The position numbers and the translations under genes are program-made. From positions 1 to 23,678 of the forward strand of contig JBEQBT010000017.1 in NCBI GenBank assembly GCA_041639705.1: 23,678 bases of DNA, in the 5' to 3' direction. Under the pieces are notes generated by a model. That model was not told the origin of the DNA. It did no database searches and saw only the letters and a program-made list of their open reading frames with translations. Position 1 is the first letter of the stretch. Every line of letters begins with the position of its first letter. Of this stretch, positions 12,901 through 20,089 are shown piece by piece. The stretch comes from JARDZI01 sp041639705. Lineage in GTDB: Bacteria > Bacillota > Clostridia > Clostridiales > Caloramatoraceae.

Positions 12901-14151
12901 AAATGTAAGTTTTAATGTTCTACTCCAACCTTCAGATCCCTTTAATCTACCCTCTAATATATCTTGAAGTATTTTTGTAGTATTTTCTACCATTTTCGTT
13001 TCTAAGTTATCAATTAAAAATATTGAGTTATCATTTGACATTTCAAGATGGGATGCAATTTGTCCCTTAACCTTAATTTCTTTATTATTAGCAGCTATAA
13101 GTGATGACATATATCCCTTTTCAGTTATTATTTTTTGAGCTTCCTCACTAAATAGGAACTCTAAAAACTTTTGTGCATCCTTTCCTTTTTTACTATTTGA
13201 AGGTAGTGCAATCACCTGCCCTGCAGAAACACTTACCTTAGAAATAGGCTTTTCTACAAAGCTAATTGGTGTTTCAAGTACTTTATAATTTAATCCAGAT
13301 GGTTTAATCTGCTCAATTAAACTAGCTGCTGAAGAAATAGCTGGCAAAAATGCAACCTTCCCATTAATAAAGTCATCAACGCTTTGCCTATAGTTAATGT
13401 CAATACTGTTTTTCGGTATGGAATTGGAGGACAGTTTCCCGAAAATAGTAAATGCTTCTTTCATCCCAGGTATATCTTTAAATGCTTTTGCATCTCCTCC
13501 ATAGCTTGAGGTTAACTCTGAAATTCCTACAGTTTGAGAGGTTATGGACCCAAAAAGAACACCAAGAGTCCATCCATCCATCGCTCCAACTTCAACTGGG
13601 ATAATATTTTTACTTTTTAGCTTTTTACTTATACTAATAAGGTCATCCAAGTTTGAAGGTTCCTGTATATCATATTTTTTCAACATATCAATATTATAAA
13701 ACCACTCTAGAGTTATTGGCATATCTCCAATTCCATATGACTTACCATTATATTTTCCATATGCAAGACTTATATTGTAAAGCTTCTGGGATAGTCCCTT
13801 TTCTTCAATGAAATCAGACAAATCAGTAATAAATCCAGATTTGGAATATTCAATAACCTGATCACGCCTAAGCCCAATTATATCCACACCGCCCTTTTCA
13901 GACAATGCTTCCTTTATTTTATCATCACCATAATCTGTTGTAACTTCAACCTTAATTCCTTCTTTTTTTTCAAATGCAGTAGCTATTTCTTTATATACTG
14001 CTCCCTGCTCATCACCACTGTAGAATGTTGCAAATTTTAGTGCGTTCTTATCACTTTTCTTCTCCCCTTTATTCTTAGAGCTTGAACATCCAGTAATTCC
14101 AATTGAAAATACTAATATTCCTATCAATAAAATATTTATTGTTTTCCTCAT
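12895..14151 (-). CDS. Extracellular solute-binding lipoprotein (sugar ABC transporter type), orphan
   Basis: A 418-residue lipoprotein. The signal peptide MRKTINILLIGILVFSIGITGC gives a lipobox I-T-G-C with Cys22, followed by a Ser/Lys-rich linker. The mature part follows the carbohydrate-binding family 1 pattern: LKFATFYSGDEQGAVYKEIATAFEKKEGIKVEV, VDIIGLRRDQVIEYSKSGFITDLSDFI, YGIGDMPITLEWFYNIDMLKKYDI, FINGKVAFLPA and ALPSNSKKGKDAQKFLEFLFSEEAQ. It would capture a sugar or related solute outside the membrane. No permease or ATPase gene adjoins it, so it must share a transporter encoded elsewhere. GGAGGG lies 6 nt before ATG 14151; an upstream in-frame ATG at 14172 lacks such a site. The last codons (LKLTFQ) read into the repeat, which supplies the stop, so the native C-terminus may be altered. 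Confidence 0.88.
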   Translation of the reverse strand: MRKTINILLIGILVFSIGITGCSSSKNKGEKKSDKNALKFATFYSGDEQGAVYKEIATAFEKKEGIKVEVTTDYGDDKIKEALSEKGGVDIIGLRRDQVIEYSKSGFITDLSDFIEEKGLSQKLYNISLAYGKYNGKSYGIGDMPITLEWFYNIDMLKKYDIQEPSNLDDLISISKKLKSKNIIPVEVGAMDGWTLGVLFGSITSQTVGISELTSSYGGDAKAFKDIPGMKEAFTIFGKLSSNSIPKNSIDINYRQSVDDFINGKVAFLPAISSAASLIEQIKPSGLNYKVLETPISFVEKPISKVSVSAGQVIALPSNSKKGKDAQKFLEFLFSEEAQKIITEKGYMSSLIAANNKEIKVKGQIASHLEMSNDNSIFLIDNLETKMVENTTKILQDILEGRLKGSEGWSRTLKLTFQ

Positions 14152-14370
14152 AATTTTCCCTCCATATTCCATTATAATGCATTTATATTATACATCATTT
14201 AATTATATAGTGCATCTATTAATGAAAGCTCAAATTTAACTATTTTAATTATATAGTAATGTTTATCTTTTATATATAATAATGAAAATAAACTCAAAAT
14301 ACGTAATCATTTATATTTTCTCACAAATATTTTTATATAATGCATCATATAATTTAATGGAGGTGAAATA

Positions 14371-15273
14371 ATGAAATTGAAAGTGTATATATTAAAAAAG
14401 CAACAACTTCTCTGGGCTGCAATCATTCTAGCAATTCTCATCATTTCCGCTATAGTTATTATAAGTCTGAGATCAAAGCAAACAATTTCTATCCTAAACT
14501 CAGAAAACACGATTCTAGCAGATATTGATGGTAATGGAAAAACAGATGATTCAGTAGTTTTTAAAGCAGATGAAATCACAGGAGAATACTCTGTAGAAAT
14601 AATTACTAGTGATGGAAGTGGATATACACTAGAAGCAGATCCTGTAATAAAAACACTTGGATACTATACAAGCTGGTGGCCAGTTAATGTTTTTGTGAAT
14701 GATATTAACAGGGATGGAAGAGCTGAAATAGTGCTGCAATCTTCAGATAAAAGTGGCCCGATTCTCCACATATTCAGATACAATCCAGAGAAAATTGAAA
14801 GATTAGCATCTGGTAGATATTCATTTTTCGGAACATTAAAACCACCAACTGAAAAAAATGACATAATAGTATTAGGTTCAAAAAAGAACACTGGAGTTTC
14901 TTTAACATATCTCCAAACAAAGGGTGGAAAACTCCTTCCATATGTCGCTCCTACTTCCCTTGTATTAGGAAAAGATACCTTTGCTTCCTTACTGAACTTT
15001 ATGGAAAAAGAAGATGTGGAAGTTGCTAATATAAACATGGAAAACAAACTTGCATCGAAGCTACCAAAGGGTGAATTTTTAGATAGTAGTCTCGCAGATG
15101 TAAAATTTACAAAATATAATATACCAAGTGAGTTCACATATATTTTAAGAGTTGGAGTAGGACTAGATGAGAATAAAATTGCAGAATTCTTTAAGGTTAA
15201 AATGACTTTAATGAAATATGATGAAGTATCCCCAGAATATAGGATTACTCATGTAGATAAAATAAATAATTAA
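14371..15273 (+). CDS. Membrane-anchored FG-GAP/VCBS-like protein
   Basis: A 300-residue protein with one N-terminal transmembrane helix (LLWAAIILAILIISAIVIISL, about 13-33) and an extracellular remainder. Two Asp-rich loops typical of FG-GAP/VCBS or dockerin-like calcium sites are visible: ADIDGNGKTDD (about 50-60) and NDINRDGRAEIVLQS (about 110-124). Between and after them are beta-strand-like segments. The function is unknown; such repeats form partial beta-propellers or bind calcium at the cell surface. GGAGGTG precedes the ATG by 5 nt. The next gene, 36 nt downstream, has the same arrangement and is probably an ancient duplicate in the same operon. The solute-binding protein gene is divergent from it. 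Confidence 0.7.
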   Translation: MKLKVYILKKQQLLWAAIILAILIISAIVIISLRSKQTISILNSENTILADIDGNGKTDDSVVFKADEITGEYSVEIITSDGSGYTLEADPVIKTLGYYTSWWPVNVFVNDINRDGRAEIVLQSSDKSGPILHIFRYNPEKIERLASGRYSFFGTLKPPTEKNDIIVLGSKKNTGVSLTYLQTKGGKLLPYVAPTSLVLGKDTFASLLNFMEKEDVEVANINMENKLASKLPKGEFLDSSLADVKFTKYNIPSEFTYILRVGVGLDENKIAEFFKVKMTLMKYDEVSPEYRITHVDKINN

Positions 15274-15309
15274 TAATAAACTGCAAATACTAATGTGGGA
15301 GGTTATAAA

Positions 15310-15969
15310 TTGTACAAAGTATTTGCAGTTTTAATTTTTATTTTACTTCTTTTCAGCTGCACTAAAAAATCCAATATATCAGAAAAGGCTATGCCTATCT
15401 ATTCTACATTTAAGAATAGTGCAATTTACACAACGGCCGGGGACTTTGATGGAGATGGAAAAACTGAAACCATGGTTATAACAAAACCAGATGAAAACTA
15501 TTATATTGCTATTCTTTACAAGAACAACATACTATATAAGAAATTAAATCATCAAGCTGACAATTTGAATATAACTATACAAGATATTAACAATGACAAT
15601 AGAGAAGACATTATACTAAATATTGTACAAAACAACAGTGAAAACTGTTATGTTTATACCGTTGATTCCGAAATAAATACCATATTGTCTCCAGAAATTA
15701 TTAAAGATAATATTGATTTTCAAAAGATAGCAAATTACATAGCATATGAATCTGGAAGCTTTGGTTTATCTGATATAAATAATGAAGTACCTACAATAAA
15801 GCTTTACTATACAGAAATGGATTATTTAGGAGATGAACCAGTGTTTATAAGTGAAGGTTCTGTTAATATTAAAAATACTAATATTTTTAATATTAGAACA
15901 ATATTAGCTATTGATAAAGATAATAATATAGTATTAAAAGATTTAAATATGTTTCCAGTGGAAAATTAA
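15310..15969 (+). CDS. FG-GAP/VCBS-like lipoprotein
   Basis: A 219-residue lipoprotein: the hydrophobic signal MYKVFAVLIFILLLFSC ends in lipobox L-F-S-C (Cys17), then TKKS. Calcium-loop-like motifs GDFDGDGKTETMVI (about 46-59) and QDINNDNREDIILNI (about 94-108) have the same order and spacing as in the preceding membrane-anchored gene, which suggests a paralogous pair. The start is unusual: TTG at 15310, chosen because GGGAGG lies 7 nt before it and it begins exactly at the signal peptide; an in-frame GTG at 15295 overlaps that binding site. Function unknown; located on the outer face of the membrane. Confidence 0.7.
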   Translation: MYKVFAVLIFILLLFSCTKKSNISEKAMPIYSTFKNSAIYTTAGDFDGDGKTETMVITKPDENYYIAILYKNNILYKKLNHQADNLNITIQDINNDNREDIILNIVQNNSENCYVYTVDSEINTILSPEIIKDNIDFQKIANYIAYESGSFGLSDINNEVPTIKLYYTEMDYLGDEPVFISEGSVNIKNTNIFNIRTILAIDKDNNIVLKDLNMFPVEN

Positions 15970-16010
15970 TTATAGGGATTAGATATGTTTAAACATACTA
16001 ATCCCTATAA
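15970..16010 (+). terminator. Long hairpin after FG-GAP lipoprotein gene
   Basis: TTATAGGGATTA (15970-15981) pairs with TAATCCCTATAA (15999-16010), continued inwards by TATGTTT/AAACATA. The stem directly follows the stop codon and ends in TTTACA, so the U-tract is short. It probably works in both directions, also insulating the minus-strand unit at 16039-16150. Confidence 0.65.
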
Positions 16011-16038
16011 TTTACATTGCTTAAGATTTAATTTTAAG

Positions 16039-16150
16039 AAAAAAATAGGGCCGGTGTTCCGGCCCCTAAGGGGGATGGGGGGTTCTGTTTATGGAAACTT
16101 ATGTTTCCATCTCAAGGTGGGTTCCTTGAGCTTTCATTAGTAATATCTCC
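16039..16150 (-). ncRNA. Compact minus-strand unit: small structured RNA or 12-codon ORF
   Basis: This GC-rich island in an AT-rich gap reads, on the minus strand, as GGAG (16150-16147), 9 nt, ATG (16137-16135), a 12-codon frame MKAQGTHLEMET ending TAA at 16099, then a C-rich stretch and an intrinsic terminator. Hairpins are CTCAAGG/CCTTGAG, ATGGAAAC/GTTTCCAT (the TAA is in its loop), and GGGCCGG/CCGGCCC (16048-16065) followed by seven T (16045-16039). Binding site, frame and terminator all agree on the minus strand. The promoter is uncertain: TATAAG at 16169-16164 lacks a good -35. I do not recognise it as a known RNA family. The other parts of the 15970-16282 gap show only the preceding terminator and AT-rich sequence. 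Confidence 0.5.
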
Positions 16151-16282
16151 ATTTTTTAAATAACTTATACAATTTACAGTATTTTTTTTAATTTTTTTTA
16201 CAACTTCAATATGAGTTCCAAATGAAGATGAAATAATACTAGTATTGTGTTAAAATCATTTTTATAAGTGAGGTGTTTTAGT

Positions 16283-17038
16283 ATGAATGATATATACTCC
16301 AAAGTCTCAAAAATAATAGGTGAAAGTAATAATATAGTATTTTTTGGTGGTGCAGGAGTGTCCACAGAATGTGGAATACCTGATTTTAGAAGTGAAAATG
16401 GTTTATACAACAAAGTATCAAAATACAATTATAGTCCTGAGGTTATACTTAGTCATTCATTTTTTCAGAACCATCCAGATATTTTTTATGATTTTCTAAA
16501 CAACAATTTACTGAAGTATAATGTTTCTCCAAATAAAGGCCATAAAGCATTAGCAGAGCTTGAACACCTTGGGAAAATTAAAGCAGTAATAACCCAAAAT
16601 ATAGATAATTTACATCAAATGGCTGGCTCAAAAAAAATATTAGAGCTTCATGGAACACTATCCAGATTTTATTGCTGTGATTGCTTAAAGAATTATTCAT
16701 CAGACTATGTAAAGTCCCTTCAAACAGTTCCAAAATGTGAATGTGGTGGTATTATTCGACCAGATATAGTTTTATATGAAGAATCTCTTGATGAAAGAAT
16801 ATTAGTAGAATCAATTCAATATATTAACAATGCTGAAATACTTATAGTGGCAGGCACAAGTCTTGCTGTTCAGCCAGCTGCTGGACTTCTAAGATATTTT
16901 AATGGAAAACACATGATATTTATTAATAAAGACAGTACAGATTATGATAAAAATGCAGACATTCTCATTCATAAACCCTTTGCAGAAACAATGGATAGGT
17001 TAATGCAAAATCTAGGTTTATGGAGTGAAAAAGAATAA
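16283..17038 (+). CDS. cobB: NAD-dependent protein deacylase, sirtuin (Sir2/CobB family)
   Basis: A 251-residue cytosolic sirtuin that removes acyl groups from protein lysines using NAD. All signature elements are present: GGAGVSTECGIPDFRS (22-37), TQNIDNLHQMAGS (104-116), catalytic His in LELHG (H123), zinc ligands C131, C134, C152 and C154, PDIVLYEE (160-167) and VAGTSLAVQPAAG (189-201). Length is typical. ATG 16283 was chosen with GAGGTG 7 nt upstream; an in-frame GTG at 16268 lies before that site. The gene is monocistronic with its own strong terminator. CobB is used here as a family symbol; NpdA or SrtN would be equally acceptable. Confidence 0.95.
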   Translation: MNDIYSKVSKIIGESNNIVFFGGAGVSTECGIPDFRSENGLYNKVSKYNYSPEVILSHSFFQNHPDIFYDFLNNNLLKYNVSPNKGHKALAELEHLGKIKAVITQNIDNLHQMAGSKKILELHGTLSRFYCCDCLKNYSSDYVKSLQTVPKCECGGIIRPDIVLYEESLDERILVESIQYINNAEILIVAGTSLAVQPAAGLLRYFNGKHMIFINKDSTDYDKNADILIHKPFAETMDRLMQNLGLWSEKE

Positions 17039-17046
17039 TTAATACA

Positions 17047-17080
17047 GAAACCCAGCTAGCAAGCTGGGTTTCATTTGTTT
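17047..17080 (+). terminator. Bidirectional terminator between sirtuin and YtvI-like genes
   Basis: GAAACCCAGCT (17047-17057) pairs perfectly with AGCTGGGTTTC (17062-17072) around AGCA, followed by ATTTGTTT. The genes on either side converge, and a single stem serves both. Confidence 0.88.
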
Positions 17081-17082
17081 AG

Positions 17083-18138
17083 CTACAACACTTTTACATT
17101 ACGAAGTATTTTATATAGTACCATTACACATAATAAATAAATCATTCCAAGGAACCCATAAGACTTTATACCAATAAAAATTGCAGCAAGTACAGCCGCT
17201 GGGGGTAATCCTAGGGATGAGGCATAAAGTTTAGGCTCTATTATCTGTCTTATGATAGTTATAGCAGTTAATAGTACTAATAAACCTATTGCAGTAGCGT
17301 ACCTTCCTGTAGACAGGAAGATAATAACAAGTGGTATATAGACAGCACTAATACCAATTATAGGAAGCACATCTACAATTGCACAAGCAATACTTAGGAT
17401 TAGAGCATATTTAATATTTAATATAGAAAATCCTAAAAAGCTTTCTAAAAATGTTAATGATACTACAATACTATAGGACTTAAAATAGCCTAACACCATT
17501 TTACCTGATTCTTTCCATATAGCTATTACATTTTCCTTACCCTTAGGAGAAAAAATCGATGTAAATTTAATTTCCATTCTTAAAAGATCCTTTGAGAAAA
17601 AGTAGGTTGCCAGAAAAGTTACAAATATCACCATAATCATAACTGGTAGTCCAATGACAGTGGATATGGCAGTGGATATAAGCGTCTTTACAACATCAGT
17701 AGTTATATTAAGTATAGTAGTAGATACAGTCGATATCTGGTTAGTTAAATTATCAGTAAGAGATGGGTCAACTTGATCATAGTAAACCTTAAGCTTGCTT
17801 ATAAAGCCTTCAAAGAACTTACCCATACTATCAATGCTGGGCATAGAATTTAATAGTGTTTTTGCCTCTATTGTTATCTTAAAAAATAATGCAGTTAACA
17901 AAACTCCTAAAATAGTAAATACTATCACCGTAGAAACTAAAGCAGCAATACTCCTTGAAAACTTTAATTTCCTTTTAAGAAAACTAGTAAATGGCCTGGT
18001 TATTAAGGCAATAAAAATGGCAAATACAAATGGTCCTGTGTAGGATAAGGTAGAAAAAAACAATGCAAATAATATTGTAAAAACAATTATAAAAATAAAA
18101 AAGTTCTTTGCCTTTTTAATGAATTGTTCATTAAACAT
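17083..18138 (-). CDS. AI-2E/PerM-family membrane protein, YtvI-like
   Basis: A 351-residue polytopic membrane protein of the AI-2E exporter/PerM superfamily. N-terminal paired helices (NFFIFIIVFTILFALFF, FVFAIFIALITRPFTSFLK), a third helix AALVSTVIVFTILGVLL, a soluble central segment (about 90-145), then helices including MIMVIFVTFLATYFFSKD, ALILSIACAIVDVLPIIGISAVYIP, ATAIGLLVLLTAITIIRQIIEPKL and AAIFIGIKSYGFLGMIYLLC. The DxLPIxG and RQIIEPK blocks are typical of the family and resemble the sporulation protein YtvI (about 370 residues). The transported substrate is unknown for YtvI-like members. ATG 18138 was chosen with AAAGGAG 7 nt upstream; an in-frame upstream start at 18168 would overlap this site. 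Confidence 0.85.
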   Translation of the reverse strand: MFNEQFIKKAKNFFIFIIVFTILFALFFSTLSYTGPFVFAIFIALITRPFTSFLKRKLKFSRSIAALVSTVIVFTILGVLLTALFFKITIEAKTLLNSMPSIDSMGKFFEGFISKLKVYYDQVDPSLTDNLTNQISTVSTTILNITTDVVKTLISTAISTVIGLPVMIMVIFVTFLATYFFSKDLLRMEIKFTSIFSPKGKENVIAIWKESGKMVLGYFKSYSIVVSLTFLESFLGFSILNIKYALILSIACAIVDVLPIIGISAVYIPLVIIFLSTGRYATAIGLLVLLTAITIIRQIIEPKLYASSLGLPPAAVLAAIFIGIKSYGFLGMIYLLCVMVLYKILRNVKVL

Positions 18139-18235
18139 TAAAACACTCCTTTCAAGTGTTGTACTCAATAATTCCTTTGTTTATGTATTTTATATTAATA
18201 CATTATATTATATATAAAACATATAATCCACATAA

Positions 18236-18272
18236 ATATGAGAAGAAGTTAAAATTTAACTTCTTCTCATAT
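18236..18272 (-). terminator. Perfect 18-bp inverted repeat downstream of ABC exporter operon
   Basis: Arms 18236-18253 and 18255-18272 are perfectly complementary with a single central base (in practice a short A/T loop). It lies downstream of the ABC exporter pair and upstream of the YtvI-like gene, and most likely ends the exporter transcript. The U-tract on either strand is poor, so an mRNA-stabilising 3' stem or a protein-binding site is possible. Confidence 0.6.
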
Positions 18273-18325
18273 AATCTTTAATATTATAAATACTTCAAGA
18301 AGCCATAATTCAAATAACATCTATA

Positions 18326-20074
18326 CTAAGCAGATTGAACATTATTCAATTCATAATAGTAACCTTTGTTATCAAGAAGCTCCATGTGATTTCCTATCTC
18401 CATTATTTGTCCGTTTTTTAGTACAATAATTTTGTCAGCATTTCTTATTGTAGATAATCTATGGGCTATAATGAGGGTTGTTCTATTCTTTGAAATATTC
18501 TCAATGGACTTTTGGATCAGAAGCTCTGTTTTAGTGTCTATATTCGCAGTAGCCTCATCAAGAACAAGTATAGCTGGATTATGAGCAATAGCCCTGGCAA
18601 AGGACAAAAGCTGCCTCTGCCCAGCTGAGAAGGTGCTGCCTCTTTCCATTACTGGCTCCTCTATCTTATTTGGAAGTTCCTCAATAAATGAGTCTGCATA
18701 GGAGAGCTTTAAAGCGTTCATAACCTCCTCATCAGATATATCAGAATTCAACCTGATATTCTTTTTTATATCTCCTGCAAATAAGAAAACATCCTGGAGT
18801 ATAACTGACACATTTCTTCTCAAATTTCTTAGTTTAATGTCATTTATATTTATACCATCAATTAGAATTTCTCCCCTTTGTATATTATAGAAGCGAGAAA
18901 TCAAGCTAATTATTGTGGTCTTTCCAGCCCCTGTGGCACCTACAAATGCTGCAGTTTCTCCTTGGCTAATTTTAAAGCTTACATCCTTTAAAACCCAATC
19001 CTCATCCTTATATGCAAACCAAACATTTTTAAATTCAATTTCTCCTCCAAACCTCTCAACACTTAAACCAACATCAAGGTCCTCAAGGTTTTCTTCCTGG
19101 TCAAGAAGCTCAAATATACGATCTGCAGAAACAACTGCAGATTGGATTGTATTATAATTTTCTGCAAGATCATTTATTGGCTCGAAGAATTGTTTTATAT
19201 AATTTGTGAATGCATATAATACTCCAAGCTCAATAGAATAGTTCAGTATCTTACCCATTCCATACCATATTAAAAATGCTATAGCTAAGGTCTGGAAAAT
19301 TTCTATGGCTGGTCTGAAAACGCTATTCATCTTAACCTGAAATATTGTTGATTTAAAATATTCATTGTTTAAATCCTGAAATTCCGACCTTTTTTCCTCT
19401 TCTATATGAAAAATTTGAACTAGCTTCATACCAGAAATATTTTCAGCAAAGAAACCATTTATTCTTCCAATTAGGCTTTTCATAACACGAAAATTTGATT
19501 TAATCTTACCTTTAAAATAAAAGGTAATTAAAACGATAAATGGAAGAACTGCAAAACCTATTAATGCTAGTATAGCATTCATCCTAAACATTATAAATAC
19601 AATTCCAATAATTAAAAATACATCTCTGAAGAGGTTTATTAATACTTCTGTAAACATTTCATTTAAAGCTTCAATATCATTAGTTGCCCTCGTAACTAAC
19701 CTTCCTGAAGAAAACTTATCAAGTAGGGATAGTGGGAAATGTTGTATGTGAGTAAAAACTTTTTTTCTAAGTGTGCTTATTATTTCCTGACCTGCATAGT
19801 TCATAATATTAACCTGAATAACAGTTAAAAATGAACTTGCCCCTATAACCAGCATATACGAAACTCCCATAGCCCTTATTGAATAAAGTCCACTCTCTGG
19901 TTTTTTACTAATTAAAAAGTCATCTATTACCACCTTTAGTATATATGGTTTTAGTATTTCAGCAGCATTTACAAGAAGTACACATATGGCAGCAATTAAA
20001 ATATATTTTAAATAGGGTCCTGTCATTTTAAGAAGACGAATTACACTATGGCGATTAATTTTTTTAGCTTGCAT
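18326..20074 (-). CDS. Heterodimeric ABC exporter subunit with canonical catalytic Glu (BmrD/YheH-like)
   Basis: A 582-residue half-transporter: six transmembrane helices (for example YILIAAICVLLVNAAEI, VFLIIGIVFIMF and ALIGFAVLPFIVLITFYF) followed by a nucleotide-binding domain. Walker A GATGAGKT (379-386), Q-loop ILQDVF, signature FSAGQRQ (482-488, SAGQ in place of SGGQ), Walker B ILVLDEA with catalytic Glu507, and the H-loop IIAHRLS. It pairs with the gene 15 nt upstream; in such heterodimers this subunit supplies the intact Walker B Glu while its non-standard signature faces the degenerate site of its partner. Substrates of this type are usually drugs, lipids or peptides. AGGAGGG overlaps the stop codon of the upstream gene, indicating coupling. 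Confidence 0.92.
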   Translation of the reverse strand: MQAKKINRHSVIRLLKMTGPYLKYILIAAICVLLVNAAEILKPYILKVVIDDFLISKKPESGLYSIRAMGVSYMLVIGASSFLTVIQVNIMNYAGQEIISTLRKKVFTHIQHFPLSLLDKFSSGRLVTRATNDIEALNEMFTEVLINLFRDVFLIIGIVFIMFRMNAILALIGFAVLPFIVLITFYFKGKIKSNFRVMKSLIGRINGFFAENISGMKLVQIFHIEEEKRSEFQDLNNEYFKSTIFQVKMNSVFRPAIEIFQTLAIAFLIWYGMGKILNYSIELGVLYAFTNYIKQFFEPINDLAENYNTIQSAVVSADRIFELLDQEENLEDLDVGLSVERFGGEIEFKNVWFAYKDEDWVLKDVSFKISQGETAAFVGATGAGKTTIISLISRFYNIQRGEILIDGININDIKLRNLRRNVSVILQDVFLFAGDIKKNIRLNSDISDEEVMNALKLSYADSFIEELPNKIEEPVMERGSTFSAGQRQLLSFARAIAHNPAILVLDEATANIDTKTELLIQKSIENISKNRTTLIIAHRLSTIRNADKIIVLKNGQIMEIGNHMELLDNKGYYYELNNVQSA

Positions 20075-20089
20075 ACTCCACCTTCCCTC

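Noticed and set aside
14199..14257. Direct repeat TTAATTATATAGT (14199-14211 and 14245-14257) in the divergent intergenic region
   Set aside because: Very AT-rich and only two copies; not enough to call an operator.
14664..15137. 157-codon minus-strand frame inside the FG-GAP-like gene
   Set aside because: Antisense shadow with no binding site; the plus-strand gene has a signal anchor and motifs.
16155..16201. Runs of T near 16182-16200 considered as a plus-strand terminator
   Set aside because: No GC-rich stem directly precedes them on the plus strand; the hairpins there fit the minus-strand unit better.
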